In this document: positions 33,517 to 41,826 of the stretch, in pieces
How the letters are laid out: every line of letters begins with the position of its first letter
How positions within the stretch are numbered: the stretch's first letter is position 1
NCBI GenBank assembly: GCA_002496725.1
Contig: DALI01000062.1
Coordinates: forward strand, 18,969 to 67,143
Origin: Euryarchaeota archaeon UBA181
Lineage (GTDB): Archaea > Thermoplasmatota > Poseidoniia > Poseidoniales > Thalassarchaeaceae
Reading direction: 5' to 3'
Length of the DNA stretch: 48,175 bases
The notes under the pieces: model-generated
Databases searched by the model: none
The model's input: only the letters and a program-made list of their open reading frames with translations
Told to the model about the DNA's origin: nothing
Position numbers and translations under genes: made by a program

Positions 33517-35562
33517 TTACCACTCGCCATCGAATGTACATTCTGGATCACAGTAGTCCACTAGGACGCCTGATATTAGGTACCCATAGGCCATCATCTT
33601 TGCTTCAGGAACTTCCAAGACCAAATTATGCGCCAATGAATGGTGCCACATTGGGCCATTGGTATTGCCGGTCGGGAGTGCAGGGAAGTCACCATCGAAA
33701 TAGGCCGCAGAGGAACCATTAATCGGGCCATCTACAACATCAACTCCAAATGGATGATATGCAGAACCAGTCACAACTGGGACATCCCCAGTCCTTACTG
33801 CCCTATCTGCGGATAATGTGGTGACCTGCGCATCCATCAAAGATGTCAGGTAGAACATATCGAAAGGCTCTAGCTTGTCTTCAAAACCTGCCTCTCTGAA
33901 AGGCAGATAAGTCTCCCCATCTGTGGAGTCCCATATTGATTGCAGAAGTGCTATTGAAACAGCCCTGTCGAGCCTGGAGGGAAGGGAAACCTCACTTGAA
34001 AGGAGCTCAAAGAACTGTCCGGGAAACTCCTCGGACCCATAATGGGTCGATCTCTCTACTTGATGGGTGAAAGAAGTTCCTCCGACCCAGAGAACCCCCC
34101 ATTCTAATTCTGGAACCAGTGCGAGCAAGGAAGGCCCCCTCAATCCCCCCAGTGAAATTCCTATGTAATTCACAGTCTCAACATCAATCATATTAGTTCC
34201 ATTATGCTTGAACTCTTCAATATCCGAGCAAACCCCTGTTATCGTTCTGACCATCGCGATGTGATTGATGACAGCCTGCATCTGTCTTTCCTGCTGGTAT
34301 TGGAATTCCTTGAGGTCCATTAGAGCGAATGTCATAGCATCCAAATCCCCATCAGAACTCCACCCCTTGAAATCAGTGGCAATTACCACTGTCTGGTACT
34401 CGTTGGATATCGACCTAGCATTCATGGCATAGGAATCACCGTCGCCAAAGAGTCCATGGCCGAAAACAGTCAGCGGACCTGAGGTGTTATTCTCGGCAAG
34501 AGAACGGGGAATGAGCATAGAGAAGTCAATCTCCCTATTCTCGACAAACTCAGGATCTCCGGAAGAATCCCTCATCAAAGGGGACCTAGCATATTCATTC
34601 TCCATGTAGTGCGGTGTCGTGACTGTGCCCCTTATCAGACGAAGAGAAGTTCCATCATTTCCGAAGTCCTCCTCTACTTCCGTGATATTACAGGCGATCC
34701 CCTCTTCTGCCAGCTTTAGCTCTGCATCATCCCTCATTATCAGTAGATCCTCAAGGATTGACTCAGTAGAAGCCGTGTGGAACCACCAAGCAGACTGAAG
34801 GCCGACTCGCTCAAAACCAGCATCATCCAGTTTTACGAACATCTCCTCATAATCACTACGCTGTTCTTCGATACCATCAGAGTCGGTATTGACGCCATCT
34901 CTAAGCGCCCTGAAGCCATCAGATGGTTCAATGGCTAGCCCCTCATGATCGACAAGGTCTCTGAATCCAACAGCATAGGATGCATCATGGTCCAGCCCCT
35001 CAATTGTCCTGAGGAAAATTATCATCTCCTCATCTTCTTGTGCCCTTGCATCCATTTCTATCCAGTGGTGGATCTTTTCACCAGTATCCATGTTTAGGAG
35101 GATACTCTTGTGCCCCTCCATATTAGAAATTCCAATATTGAACTGCGTAGCCATCCCTGTAATATTTGGAATTTCTTCAAATGCGGTGAAAATCTGTGTG
35201 GATGGGCTGAAACCATCTAATCTATCGAGAATAACCATATTGTCACTAACCGAAGATCTGGTGTCAGGTATTGCCTCGCCATCAATGGCTAATCTGAATC
35301 CAGTAGTTTCTGAAGCGTCCTCTTCTAGGAAGGCGCCAGAAGGAAACGGAAGCATGCAGTGGATTTGATTGGTATTGTCACAGAAATCACTGCCTCCAAT
35401 TTCTAGACTTTCTTCCGGTGTGGGGTCTAGGTTGTTATCTTCATCCTGTACTCCATCAATAGGCATGTCACTGGAATCGTTATCCGACTCGCCGGTACAA
35501 CCAGCAAGTAACATCGAAAACACGACTAGTATTGTAGCCATCTTGGTGATATCTAGAACCAT
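33517..35562 (-). CDS. Exported lipoprotein with alpha/beta-hydrolase core
   Basis: A secreted protein of about 680 residues. The N-terminus is a short hydrophobic signal ending in the lipobox LLAGC, then a long Asp/Glu/Ser linker. Next comes LPFPSGAF and a beta-rich region as in large secreted esterases of myxobacteria and relatives. The C-terminal half has an oxyanion-type GHGLFGD and a nucleophile elbow GISLGG (34144-34161), so a Ser hydrolase of esters or polyesters is likely; the acid and His of the triad were not assigned with certainty. A final HHSLAHNL segment is a candidate for the His. Cysteines suggest external disulfides. ATG 35562 is chosen; GTG 35568 and ATG 35541 are possible. 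It lies behind the SGNH hydrolase in the same direction. Confidence 0.65.
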   Translation of the reverse strand: MVLDITKMATILVVFSMLLAGCTGESDNDSSDMPIDGVQDEDNNLDPTPEESLEIGGSDFCDNTNQIHCMLPFPSGAFLEEDASETTGFRLAIDGEAIPDTRSSVSDNMVILDRLDGFSPSTQIFTAFEEIPNITGMATQFNIGISNMEGHKSILLNMDTGEKIHHWIEMDARAQEDEEMIIFLRTIEGLDHDASYAVGFRDLVDHEGLAIEPSDGFRALRDGVNTDSDGIEEQRSDYEEMFVKLDDAGFERVGLQSAWWFHTASTESILEDLLIMRDDAELKLAEEGIACNITEVEEDFGNDGTSLRLIRGTVTTPHYMENEYARSPLMRDSSGDPEFVENREIDFSMLIPRSLAENNTSGPLTVFGHGLFGDGDSYAMNARSISNEYQTVVIATDFKGWSSDGDLDAMTFALMDLKEFQYQQERQMQAVINHIAMVRTITGVCSDIEEFKHNGTNMIDVETVNYIGISLGGLRGPSLLALVPELEWGVLWVGGTSFTHQVERSTHYGSEEFPGQFFELLSSEVSLPSRLDRAVSIALLQSIWDSTDGETYLPFREAGFEDKLEPFDMFYLTSLMDAQVTTLSADRAVRTGDVPVVTGSAYHPFGVDVVDGPINGSSAAYFDGDFPALPTGNTNGPMWHHSLAHNLVLEVPEAKMMAYGYLISGVLVDYCDPECTFDGEW

Positions 35563-35603
35563 GGTCACCGCAGCATGGGGCCGGATATGAATCCCGACTA
35601 TGC

Positions 35604-36983
35604 TCAGTCCTTTCTTCGGAGAGCAAACATTGCCACCAAAACAGATGAAAAGACCAATATCGCAGAGAAGCCAGGTACTGAATCACCAGTCTCTCCCTCT
35701 TCTTCTGAAATCTGAGAAGGGGGCGATGTGTAGATAATTTCAATGGAGATTACGCCCTCTATCGAGATGGATGACCAGTCTCCCTCATATTCCACCAGGT
35801 CGATGAATAGTTCCAAGGACCCACCTTCTTCTAACTCATAATCCATGATCTCTGTTGAGGAAAAGTTCTCCCCCCAAATACTGAAAAATTCATTCAAAGT
35901 AAGATTGTTTGAGATGTCAGTGACCACATTGATGACACGTGATCCAGTATACATGGCATGGGTTGATTGCTTACAAGTCTCAGTATTGAATCCTACATAG
36001 CTGGGAATTGAGATATCCTCTCCATCAGCAGTTATCGTCAGATACATGTCTCTGTAGCCAGCTTCTGTCCAGTCAAAGCACGCTTGCGTAACATCTCCCT
36101 CGATGAAAATTTCTTCAGTTTGCTCAGATGTCGAATTGAAATCAGCCAGTGAAAGGAGATCATCTTCACTGAGATAAGGGTAGTCTCCTTGGGAGGATGG
36201 GAATTTATCATTGATTGCCTCCATCATGTAATTTGCAAGAAGTCCTTGTCCTACAGAAGTAGGATGTAATGAATCAATCATTATGCAGTTCTTCTCACAC
36301 ATTACTGGGGGGGCTGTAACTTCAAAACTGGAAATCATCCGAGCCTCGGCGTTTTGGAGTAAATCATCAGACGCATTCATCAAATCGAAAACTTGTACAC
36401 TCTCGCCGTATGAATCGGCCATTATGTTTAGCCTGTCTGCCCAAAGAATGCTAGCCTCAGTGAAGAATTCATGTTTTTCCGTTGGAAAAATCTGAGTCAA
36501 GAATGGCAGGAATGACATGTTGGGAAGAGTCCAAACTAGGACATCAATGTCCGATGCCGTCAATGTATCTAGGATGATAGTGATATTTTCCTCCAAATTT
36601 CCTATGAATGAGTAATCGCTATTGACAATCTGATAGTCCGAATCAATGAAATCCCAAGCTCCGACCATCATTGTAACCAAGGTCCCCTCGCCAAAATTTT
36701 CCGCAATCTCAGTATGTCTACCGGCTTCTATCAAAGTCCAAGAACGATCCCCTCCAACAGCTCCTTCGTAATATTCAAGGCCCATTAAATCGGAAGCGTG
36801 CAAGGATGCGAAAGGACCTCTGTATCCCGTTGGATCAGAACCGAGTGTGCTGTCTCCGAGGGAAGCAATTGTATGGTAGTCAAAATACCCCGATTCTTCG
36901 CTTTCCTCCTGAGCAGTAACCGTTGGTATCATGAAACTTAGTAATAACAAAGATATGATAAAAATTGGAATGGATTTGGACAT
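35604..36983 (-). CDS. Exported SGNH/GDSL-type hydrolase with PGF-CTERM-like anchor
   Basis: 459 residues. A signal peptide (residues 1-24, ending VTA) is followed by an SGNH fold: block I SLGDSTLGS with Ser45, a block III candidate VGAWD in place of GxND, and block V DSLHPTSVGQG with the Asp-x-x-His pair. These suggest a lipase or esterase. From about residue 290 on there is a separate beta-rich domain with several N-x-S/T sequons. The C-terminus is an acidic linker, then VPGF (436-439), a hydrophobic helix and RRKD. That is the tripartite layout of archaeosortase (PGF-CTERM) substrates, so the mature protein is probably processed and lipid-anchored at the cell surface. The block III Asn is replaced by Asp, so activity is not certain. 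Confidence 0.65.
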   Translation of the reverse strand: MSKSIPIFIISLLLLSFMIPTVTAQEESEESGYFDYHTIASLGDSTLGSDPTGYRGPFASLHASDLMGLEYYEGAVGGDRSWTLIEAGRHTEIAENFGEGTLVTMMVGAWDFIDSDYQIVNSDYSFIGNLEENITIILDTLTASDIDVLVWTLPNMSFLPFLTQIFPTEKHEFFTEASILWADRLNIMADSYGESVQVFDLMNASDDLLQNAEARMISSFEVTAPPVMCEKNCIMIDSLHPTSVGQGLLANYMMEAINDKFPSSQGDYPYLSEDDLLSLADFNSTSEQTEEIFIEGDVTQACFDWTEAGYRDMYLTITADGEDISIPSYVGFNTETCKQSTHAMYTGSRVINVVTDISNNLTLNEFFSIWGENFSSTEIMDYELEEGGSLELFIDLVEYEGDWSSISIEGVISIEIIYTSPPSQISEEEGETGDSVPGFSAILVFSSVLVAMFALRRKD

Positions 36984-37007
36984 AAGAACAAAGCTTCTAG
37001 GTGGACA

Positions 37008-37020
37008 TTAATATTTAGTG
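37008..37020 (-). promoter_or_regulatory. TATA-like element for SGNH hydrolase
   Basis: AAATATTAA on the minus strand is centred about 29 bases before the ATG at 36983, with no ribosome site in between. This fits a leaderless transcript covering the SGNH hydrolase and probably the lipoprotein behind it. Confidence 0.4.
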
Positions 37021-37062
37021 TTTAGTCAGCACCCTCGGAGAGAAGAATGAAGTAATCAATAC

Positions 37063-37575
37063 TCACTCTTCGTCTGAAGCGTCTGTCACTATCACTCTAG
37101 AAGCTATGAGTACCCTATCATGGAGCATGTATCCCTCTTCGACCACTTCAATTACTGTTCCAGAAGCGATTCCCTCTGGGGCCGGAAGCATCGCAATCGC
37201 CTCCATCCTAGTGGGGTCAAACTGCTCCCCCATCGATTCAATATGAGTCACACCTTCTGATTGTAATGCGTTCTTGAAGCCGTTTAGGGTCATCTTGACG
37301 CCTTCGATGAATCCCTTACTATTGGCGCCCTCGGAGTGCTCTAGGGCCCTCTCCAAACCACCTAGGAGGGGGAGTATTTTCTTAGCCAGTGAGGATGGTC
37401 CAAACCTGAATGCGTCAGAGCGTTCCTTAGCCGATTTCTGCCTGAGATTAGACATGTCTGCCATAGCATATTGAAGCTCTTTCTCTAGCTCTGAAATCCT
37501 ATCTTCTAGAAGCTTTAGAGGATCCTCCGTGATTTCCTCAGCGTCCTTCGGCACGTCATCTCCCCCTTCGCTCAC
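37063..37575 (-). CDS. grpE: Nucleotide exchange factor GrpE
   Basis: The exchange factor for the DnaK (Hsp70) chaperone. An acidic N-terminus leads into a long coiled-coil helix (about 18-75) with the MADMSNLRQKSAKER block. The beta domain follows, with EGVTHIESMGEQFDPTRMEAI and the closing EVVEEGYMLHDRVLIASRVIV pattern (the family's V-x-x-V-x-x-x-G-Y-x-L-x-x-R-V-L-R-P-A-x-V-x-V). The length of 170 is normal. No dnaK or dnaJ is in the window; it lies 41 bases downstream of ABCE1 on the same strand. The start is GTG at 37575 with GGAG upstream. Confidence 0.92.
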   Translation of the reverse strand: MSEGGDDVPKDAEEITEDPLKLLEDRISELEKELQYAMADMSNLRQKSAKERSDAFRFGPSSLAKKILPLLGGLERALEHSEGANSKGFIEGVKMTLNGFKNALQSEGVTHIESMGEQFDPTRMEAIAMLPAPEGIASGTVIEVVEEGYMLHDRVLIASRVIVTDASDEE

Positions 37576-37616
37576 GATGGTTCGCTCCTATACCCCTTCA
37601 ATAATCCAATGGAACA

Positions 37617-39386
37617 CTAGTCAGAGTAGAAGTATTCTCCCGCGGCCTTCTGATCTCTGTCTTTCACACTACCCGGCTTGTTAATTCTGGGGCGCTTAGA
37701 CTCGTGGTCTCTCCTGAATGTAACTTCGACGCCCTCGAGGAATCTGTTCATTCCCTTTCTGAGGCTAAGTGGGCCAACTGCATGTCCTTCCTTGCCGCCC
37801 TCGCCTTCGAAAACCAGGAGAGAGTCGCTGACTATGTCAACGAAGTAGATGTCATGATCTATCACCATGGCGGCTTTCTCATTGCTTTCCATGGTTCTCC
37901 TGATTGCCTTCGCCGCCTCCATCCTAGAATTTGCATCCAAGTGAGCGCTTGGCTCATCTAGAAGGTATAGGTCAGCCTCTCTTCCCAAGCATATCGCTAT
38001 ACTGACAGCTTGCAGCTCTCCTCCCGATAGCCTCGATGCTTCTAAATCCAGCATTTTGTCTATCTGTAGCGGTCTGATGACTTGTGTGTGAAACTCACCC
38101 GATCTCCATTTTCCTCCAATCTCAACATCCAACCAAAGTTGTACGCTACCATCGAAATCCGCAGATACATGCTGGGGCTTGTAGGAAACCTTTGCTTCCA
38201 TTGTACACCAGCCCTGATCAGGCTCCATCTCTCCAGCAATCATCTTGACCATTGTCGTTTTTCCTGTAGCATTTGCACCTACTACTCCAATCACTTCCGC
38301 AGACCTTACTTCTCCCTGTCCGGTAGTTAGCTGGAAATCTCCCATTTTCTTCTCCATATCGCCCCACTTGAGGATAGGCAAACCAATATCTTCCCCCCTT
38401 GTTCGTCCTCTGATAAACCTAATTGGCTTGTTTCGGATTCGTACATTCTCTTCGGGGAGATAACCGTCTAGGTATGCGTTAATTGCGGTTCTTGTGGTTC
38501 TCGGGGGCGTGAAGATTCCATATGCGGCTCTTTCCCCGTATACGACGTGCAGGAGATCACACATGACATCGAGTATTGCCAGGTCATGTTCTACCACCAG
38601 AACCCTCTTCCCCTTGGAAGCGAGATCTTGGATGATTCCCACCATTCTCATTCTCTCATAGATATCTAGGTACGAAGAAGGTTCGTCGAAGAAATATATG
38701 TCAGCCTCCTTGAGAAGAGTCGCGCAGAGAGCGACTCTCTGTAACTCCCCTCCCGATAATGACTCTAGCTTCCTAGAGAGGATGTGCTCGATTCCAAGAG
38801 CCTCCGAGTATTGGTAAATCTCATCTCTATCGTCAACCTTTTCCAATAGCTCTCGTACTTCTCCCTCGAAGATTTTTGGAAGCCTGTCGATATACTGTGG
38901 TTTGACTGCTATACTGACTCCTTCTTCCGATAGTAACGCTAGATAATCTCGTAACTCGCCTCTTGGGAATGTCGGAATCACGTCTTTCCAATCCGGAGAC
39001 TCATTGGCCCAATCTCCTAGATTGGGCATAATACTACCAGAAAGGAGGTTTACAGCGGTCGACTTCCCCATTCCATTAGGGCCTAATATTCCTACCACTT
39101 GCTCTTGACGAGGAGCAGGAAGTCGAAACAGTCTGAAGCCATTCTCACCATAGCAGTGTGTCATCTCTGAGTCCAGCTCTTCTGGTAGGTTTATCACAAT
39201 CACAGCATTATCCGGACAGTGCCTGGCTCGGTTGAAGCACACAGGGCAAGCAGACTCCAAGATCTTGCATTTATCCCCCTCCCATTGAATGCATTCCCTC
39301 TCGCACATAGCTGAATATTTCTGGAGATAAGCGTAAGCATTGCTGTTCGGCTTGCACCTATCCTCGAGGAGGACTGCCACTCTCAT
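37617..39386 (-). CDS. ABCE1/Rli1 ribosome recycling ATPase with altered Fe-S domain
   Basis: A soluble twin-ABC ATPase that splits ribosomes after termination. NBD1 has GPNGMGKST (102-110), LSGGELQRV and FFDEPSSYLD. NBD2 has GANATGKTT, LSGGELQAV and LLDEPSAHLD. The hinge region between and after them is as expected. The N-terminal Fe-S domain is unusual. Cysteines are at 11, 28, 32, 40, 47, 50 and 57, plus 78. The ferredoxin-like C-x2-C-x2-C-x3-CP motif is present with Arg at its third ligand position (Cys47, Cys50, Arg53, Cys57), and the first cluster's spacing is also changed. The domain ends with the family's VIVINLPEEL. The length of 589 is typical. ATG 39386 follows GAGGCGG. Confidence 0.93.
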   Translation of the reverse strand: MRVAVLLEDRCKPNSNAYAYLQKYSAMCERECIQWEGDKCKILESACPVCFNRARHCPDNAVIVINLPEELDSEMTHCYGENGFRLFRLPAPRQEQVVGILGPNGMGKSTAVNLLSGSIMPNLGDWANESPDWKDVIPTFPRGELRDYLALLSEEGVSIAVKPQYIDRLPKIFEGEVRELLEKVDDRDEIYQYSEALGIEHILSRKLESLSGGELQRVALCATLLKEADIYFFDEPSSYLDIYERMRMVGIIQDLASKGKRVLVVEHDLAILDVMCDLLHVVYGERAAYGIFTPPRTTRTAINAYLDGYLPEENVRIRNKPIRFIRGRTRGEDIGLPILKWGDMEKKMGDFQLTTGQGEVRSAEVIGVVGANATGKTTMVKMIAGEMEPDQGWCTMEAKVSYKPQHVSADFDGSVQLWLDVEIGGKWRSGEFHTQVIRPLQIDKMLDLEASRLSGGELQAVSIAICLGREADLYLLDEPSAHLDANSRMEAAKAIRRTMESNEKAAMVIDHDIYFVDIVSDSLLVFEGEGGKEGHAVGPLSLRKGMNRFLEGVEVTFRRDHESKRPRINKPGSVKDRDQKAAGEYFYSD

Positions 39387-39451
39387 ATTACCGCCTCATG
39401 TAATTCACTCAATACTTCTTTGCCTTCATTTGGCCGAAGCCACGCTATTGT

Positions 39452-40702
39452 CTACACAGCCAGGAATCTGTATCTTGCATATACGTATCCAGCTAGAGCT
39501 ATTTTTTCCGATTTCGAAAGCTGGATCCTTTCAGTGAAAACATCCCCTCCCTTCTTCTTTATCTTGGCCATTATCGACTCGTAAAACTTAGCCATCGCCG
39601 CAGGGGAGTATCTAGATGCCTTATCCAACATTGGCAATAGCCTGAAGGCGCGCTCCCTGTACCTCTCGGCTTGCTCGATAAAATCCTCAACAAATGGCTT
39701 CCATCCGGGATGGCTGATTACGTCGGAGCCTTCTAGGACATCCTCAGGAGTAATTCCGAATCTAGCTAGGTCTTCAGTTGGAAGGTAGATTCTATTTCTA
39801 GCGGCATCTTCAGCCACATCTCGTAGTATGTTGGTGAGTTGCATGTAGATCCCCCAAGCTTCTGCATACTCAACTGCCATAGGATCATCGTACCCATATA
39901 TCTCAATACAGACCAATCCTACGGTGGATGCGACCCTGTAGCAGTATGCATACAGGTCTTCGAAGGTTTCGTAACGATTCCTGTGGAAATCATCTTCCAT
40001 TCCACTGATCATATCATCAAGCTCCTGTCGTTGTATTCCGAATTTCCTAACTGTATCCTTCAAGGCAATGAAAATTGGATCTGTAGAAGTCACATCCTCA
40101 TATGCTGTCGAGAGCTTCTTACGATAGTAGAATAGTTGAGACATCTTCTCATTATATGATGATCTCTCAACAACAGGTTCACCAGTGCTCAATCGTTCAA
40201 TCCTGCTTCTGTAGTCCACTGACTCGGGGTCATCTGAAGACCCTCCTGGGAAGTAGTCAACATAATCCCCATCTGCGATATCATCGGCCCTCCTGCAGAA
40301 GGCGTAGTAAGCGCAAATTGCCCTCCTTTGAAGGTCAGGAAGGTACTTGAATGAATGATAGAAGTTCCCCGCTTCTCTCCTAGTCAACTCTTCACAGTAA
40401 TCATAAGCGGTCTCAATGATGCTTTCTGGTACCTCATTCTCTGACCATATTGGGGCATCGATATGGGCAAATGGATTGACTAATTCCCCTCTAGAGCCTA
40501 TTACTCCCATGAATAGTGCTCCCTCTCTCACGGCCTCAAGAGCAGTGATGCTAATCGCCCGTACCGCCTCTCTAGTCATTCCGACAGTTTCTCTAACTCT
40601 ATCTATGCCCTTAGACTCAATATCGGGCTCAATGAGAGATACGCTCCGCTCAGAAACAGACCCTACAGTTAGGGAATCACCTATCTCATCGGCCTGAGGC
40701 AT
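39452..40702 (-). CDS. Squalene/phytoene synthase family protein 1 (phytoene synthase-like)
   Basis: A head-to-head prenyl transferase. In its 416 residues, the first 85 form an unusual N-terminal extension with no recognised domain. The enzyme fold follows with FYHSFKYLPDLQRRAICAYYAFCR, the first Asp motif RADDIAD (Asp140, Asp141, Asp144) and the second Asp block, LTNILRDVAEDAARNRIYLP. The RADDIAD form and the R-x-A-I-x-A-x-Y-A-F-C-R context are closest to CrtB/HpnC/HpnD-type enzymes. The product (phytoene, squalene or presqualene diphosphate) cannot be decided. It follows the second family member by 84 bases on the same strand. Confidence 0.75.
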   Translation of the reverse strand: MPQADEIGDSLTVGSVSERSVSLIEPDIESKGIDRVRETVGMTREAVRAISITALEAVREGALFMGVIGSRGELVNPFAHIDAPIWSENEVPESIIETAYDYCEELTRREAGNFYHSFKYLPDLQRRAICAYYAFCRRADDIADGDYVDYFPGGSSDDPESVDYRSRIERLSTGEPVVERSSYNEKMSQLFYYRKKLSTAYEDVTSTDPIFIALKDTVRKFGIQRQELDDMISGMEDDFHRNRYETFEDLYAYCYRVASTVGLVCIEIYGYDDPMAVEYAEAWGIYMQLTNILRDVAEDAARNRIYLPTEDLARFGITPEDVLEGSDVISHPGWKPFVEDFIEQAERYRERAFRLLPMLDKASRYSPAAMAKFYESIMAKIKKKGGDVFTERIQLSKSEKIALAGYVYARYRFLAV

Positions 40703-40786
40703 CTATTCGGGGAGCGACAATGTGATGCTATTGAACCTCTCCCTAGTTTGAGTATGCCTCGTTATCGGCTTCTATGGACAACGAAA

Positions 40787-41791
40787 TCACGACCTTGGTG
40801 ACAATAGGGATTTCGTCAGCTTCCTAGAAGGAATACTCATTATGACCTTCCTAATTATCCCCTTTATCTCCTTTCTAGGAACCTTGACCCTATTTTCCCC
40901 CTCAAGGACATTGTGAGTTCGAAGAAGTCGCAGAGTCCTCTGTCCGATGATTACGGGAATCATACAAGCGCCTCTGAGCCGGTATTGGTTGTGAGGGAGC
41001 ATGAGAATGTACCTAACTGCCTCTTGCAGGTGCTCCTCCGCTCTCTCCAAATAAGTGTCAAATAGTGGCCTAAATGCATCCATGTTTTTAGGATCTAGCA
41101 GATCCTCTGGCCTCAAGCCACTTTTCATTAGATCCTCCGAGGGGATATAGCAACGTCCAATTCCTAGGTCTTCAGGAATATCCCTGAGGATATTGATTAG
41201 TTGGAGGGCCTTACCAAATCTCACTCCCGTCTCCATCATTTCATCTCTAGTTTCGGGGGCTACTTCGAAAGCATGCTCAAGGCATGTCGCAGTCCAGAAC
41301 TCGCCCACACTACCCGCAACTCTGTAGGCATAGTCATCCATTTCCTCATATCTTTCCAAGGCCAAAATTGATCCTTCTACCTCTCCAGAGAATCGCTCTA
41401 AGTCCATTCTTTGACCACTGATTATGATGTCTAGACAATTTCTGATTAAACCCCTGTCGACTTCCGAGGAATTGTCTAGAAGGTCTAAAGGGCCATGCGC
41501 GGCAAGAAGTAGGGAAGCTTCAGCAGGATTACTCTGAACTTCGGAAAGAGCTGTCAAATCAGGCAAAGAATCAGACTTACCCTGAGCCCTATTGTTGTAG
41601 TCCTCTAAGAGCCCAAGGAGAACATCCCTATTGCCCTCTCCCGAATCTGCAATGGTGTCGGAAATTCTCGCTAGGAGATATAGTAGGCCAATCTGACCCT
41701 TTACCGTTCCCGGCAGTCTTTTCAGTGTGAGATAGAAAGATCTCGATGTGCCCTCAAGGAGTTTATCATTGAACGAATCTAGGCCAGCCAT
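40787..41791 (-). CDS. Squalene/phytoene synthase family protein 2 (squalene synthase-like)
   Basis: A second head-to-head prenyl transferase, 334 residues. TSRSFYLTLKRLP opens the domain. The first Asp motif is ISDTIADS (Asp45, Asp49), and the second block is LINILRDIPEDLGIGRCYIP. The combination SRSF, LLYLLARISDTIADS and DIPEDL-x-x-GRCY is nearer to squalene synthases (farnesyl-diphosphate farnesyltransferase) than to phytoene synthases. It has no C-terminal membrane anchor like the eukaryotic enzyme. GGGAG precedes the ATG by five bases. It lies 35 bases after sucD, in the same direction. Confidence 0.75.
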   Translation of the reverse strand: MAGLDSFNDKLLEGTSRSFYLTLKRLPGTVKGQIGLLYLLARISDTIADSGEGNRDVLLGLLEDYNNRAQGKSDSLPDLTALSEVQSNPAEASLLLAAHGPLDLLDNSSEVDRGLIRNCLDIIISGQRMDLERFSGEVEGSILALERYEEMDDYAYRVAGSVGEFWTATCLEHAFEVAPETRDEMMETGVRFGKALQLINILRDIPEDLGIGRCYIPSEDLMKSGLRPEDLLDPKNMDAFRPLFDTYLERAEEHLQEAVRYILMLPHNQYRLRGACMIPVIIGQRTLRLLRTHNVLEGENRVKVPRKEIKGIIRKVIMSIPSRKLTKSLLSPRS

Positions 41792-41826
41792 GATATCTCC
41801 CTATCGATGCGTAAGGCACCACACAC

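Noticed and set aside
33513..33722. Plus-strand open frame following nadM
   Set aside because: It is the reverse-strand shadow of the 3' end of the lipoprotein hydrolase gene.
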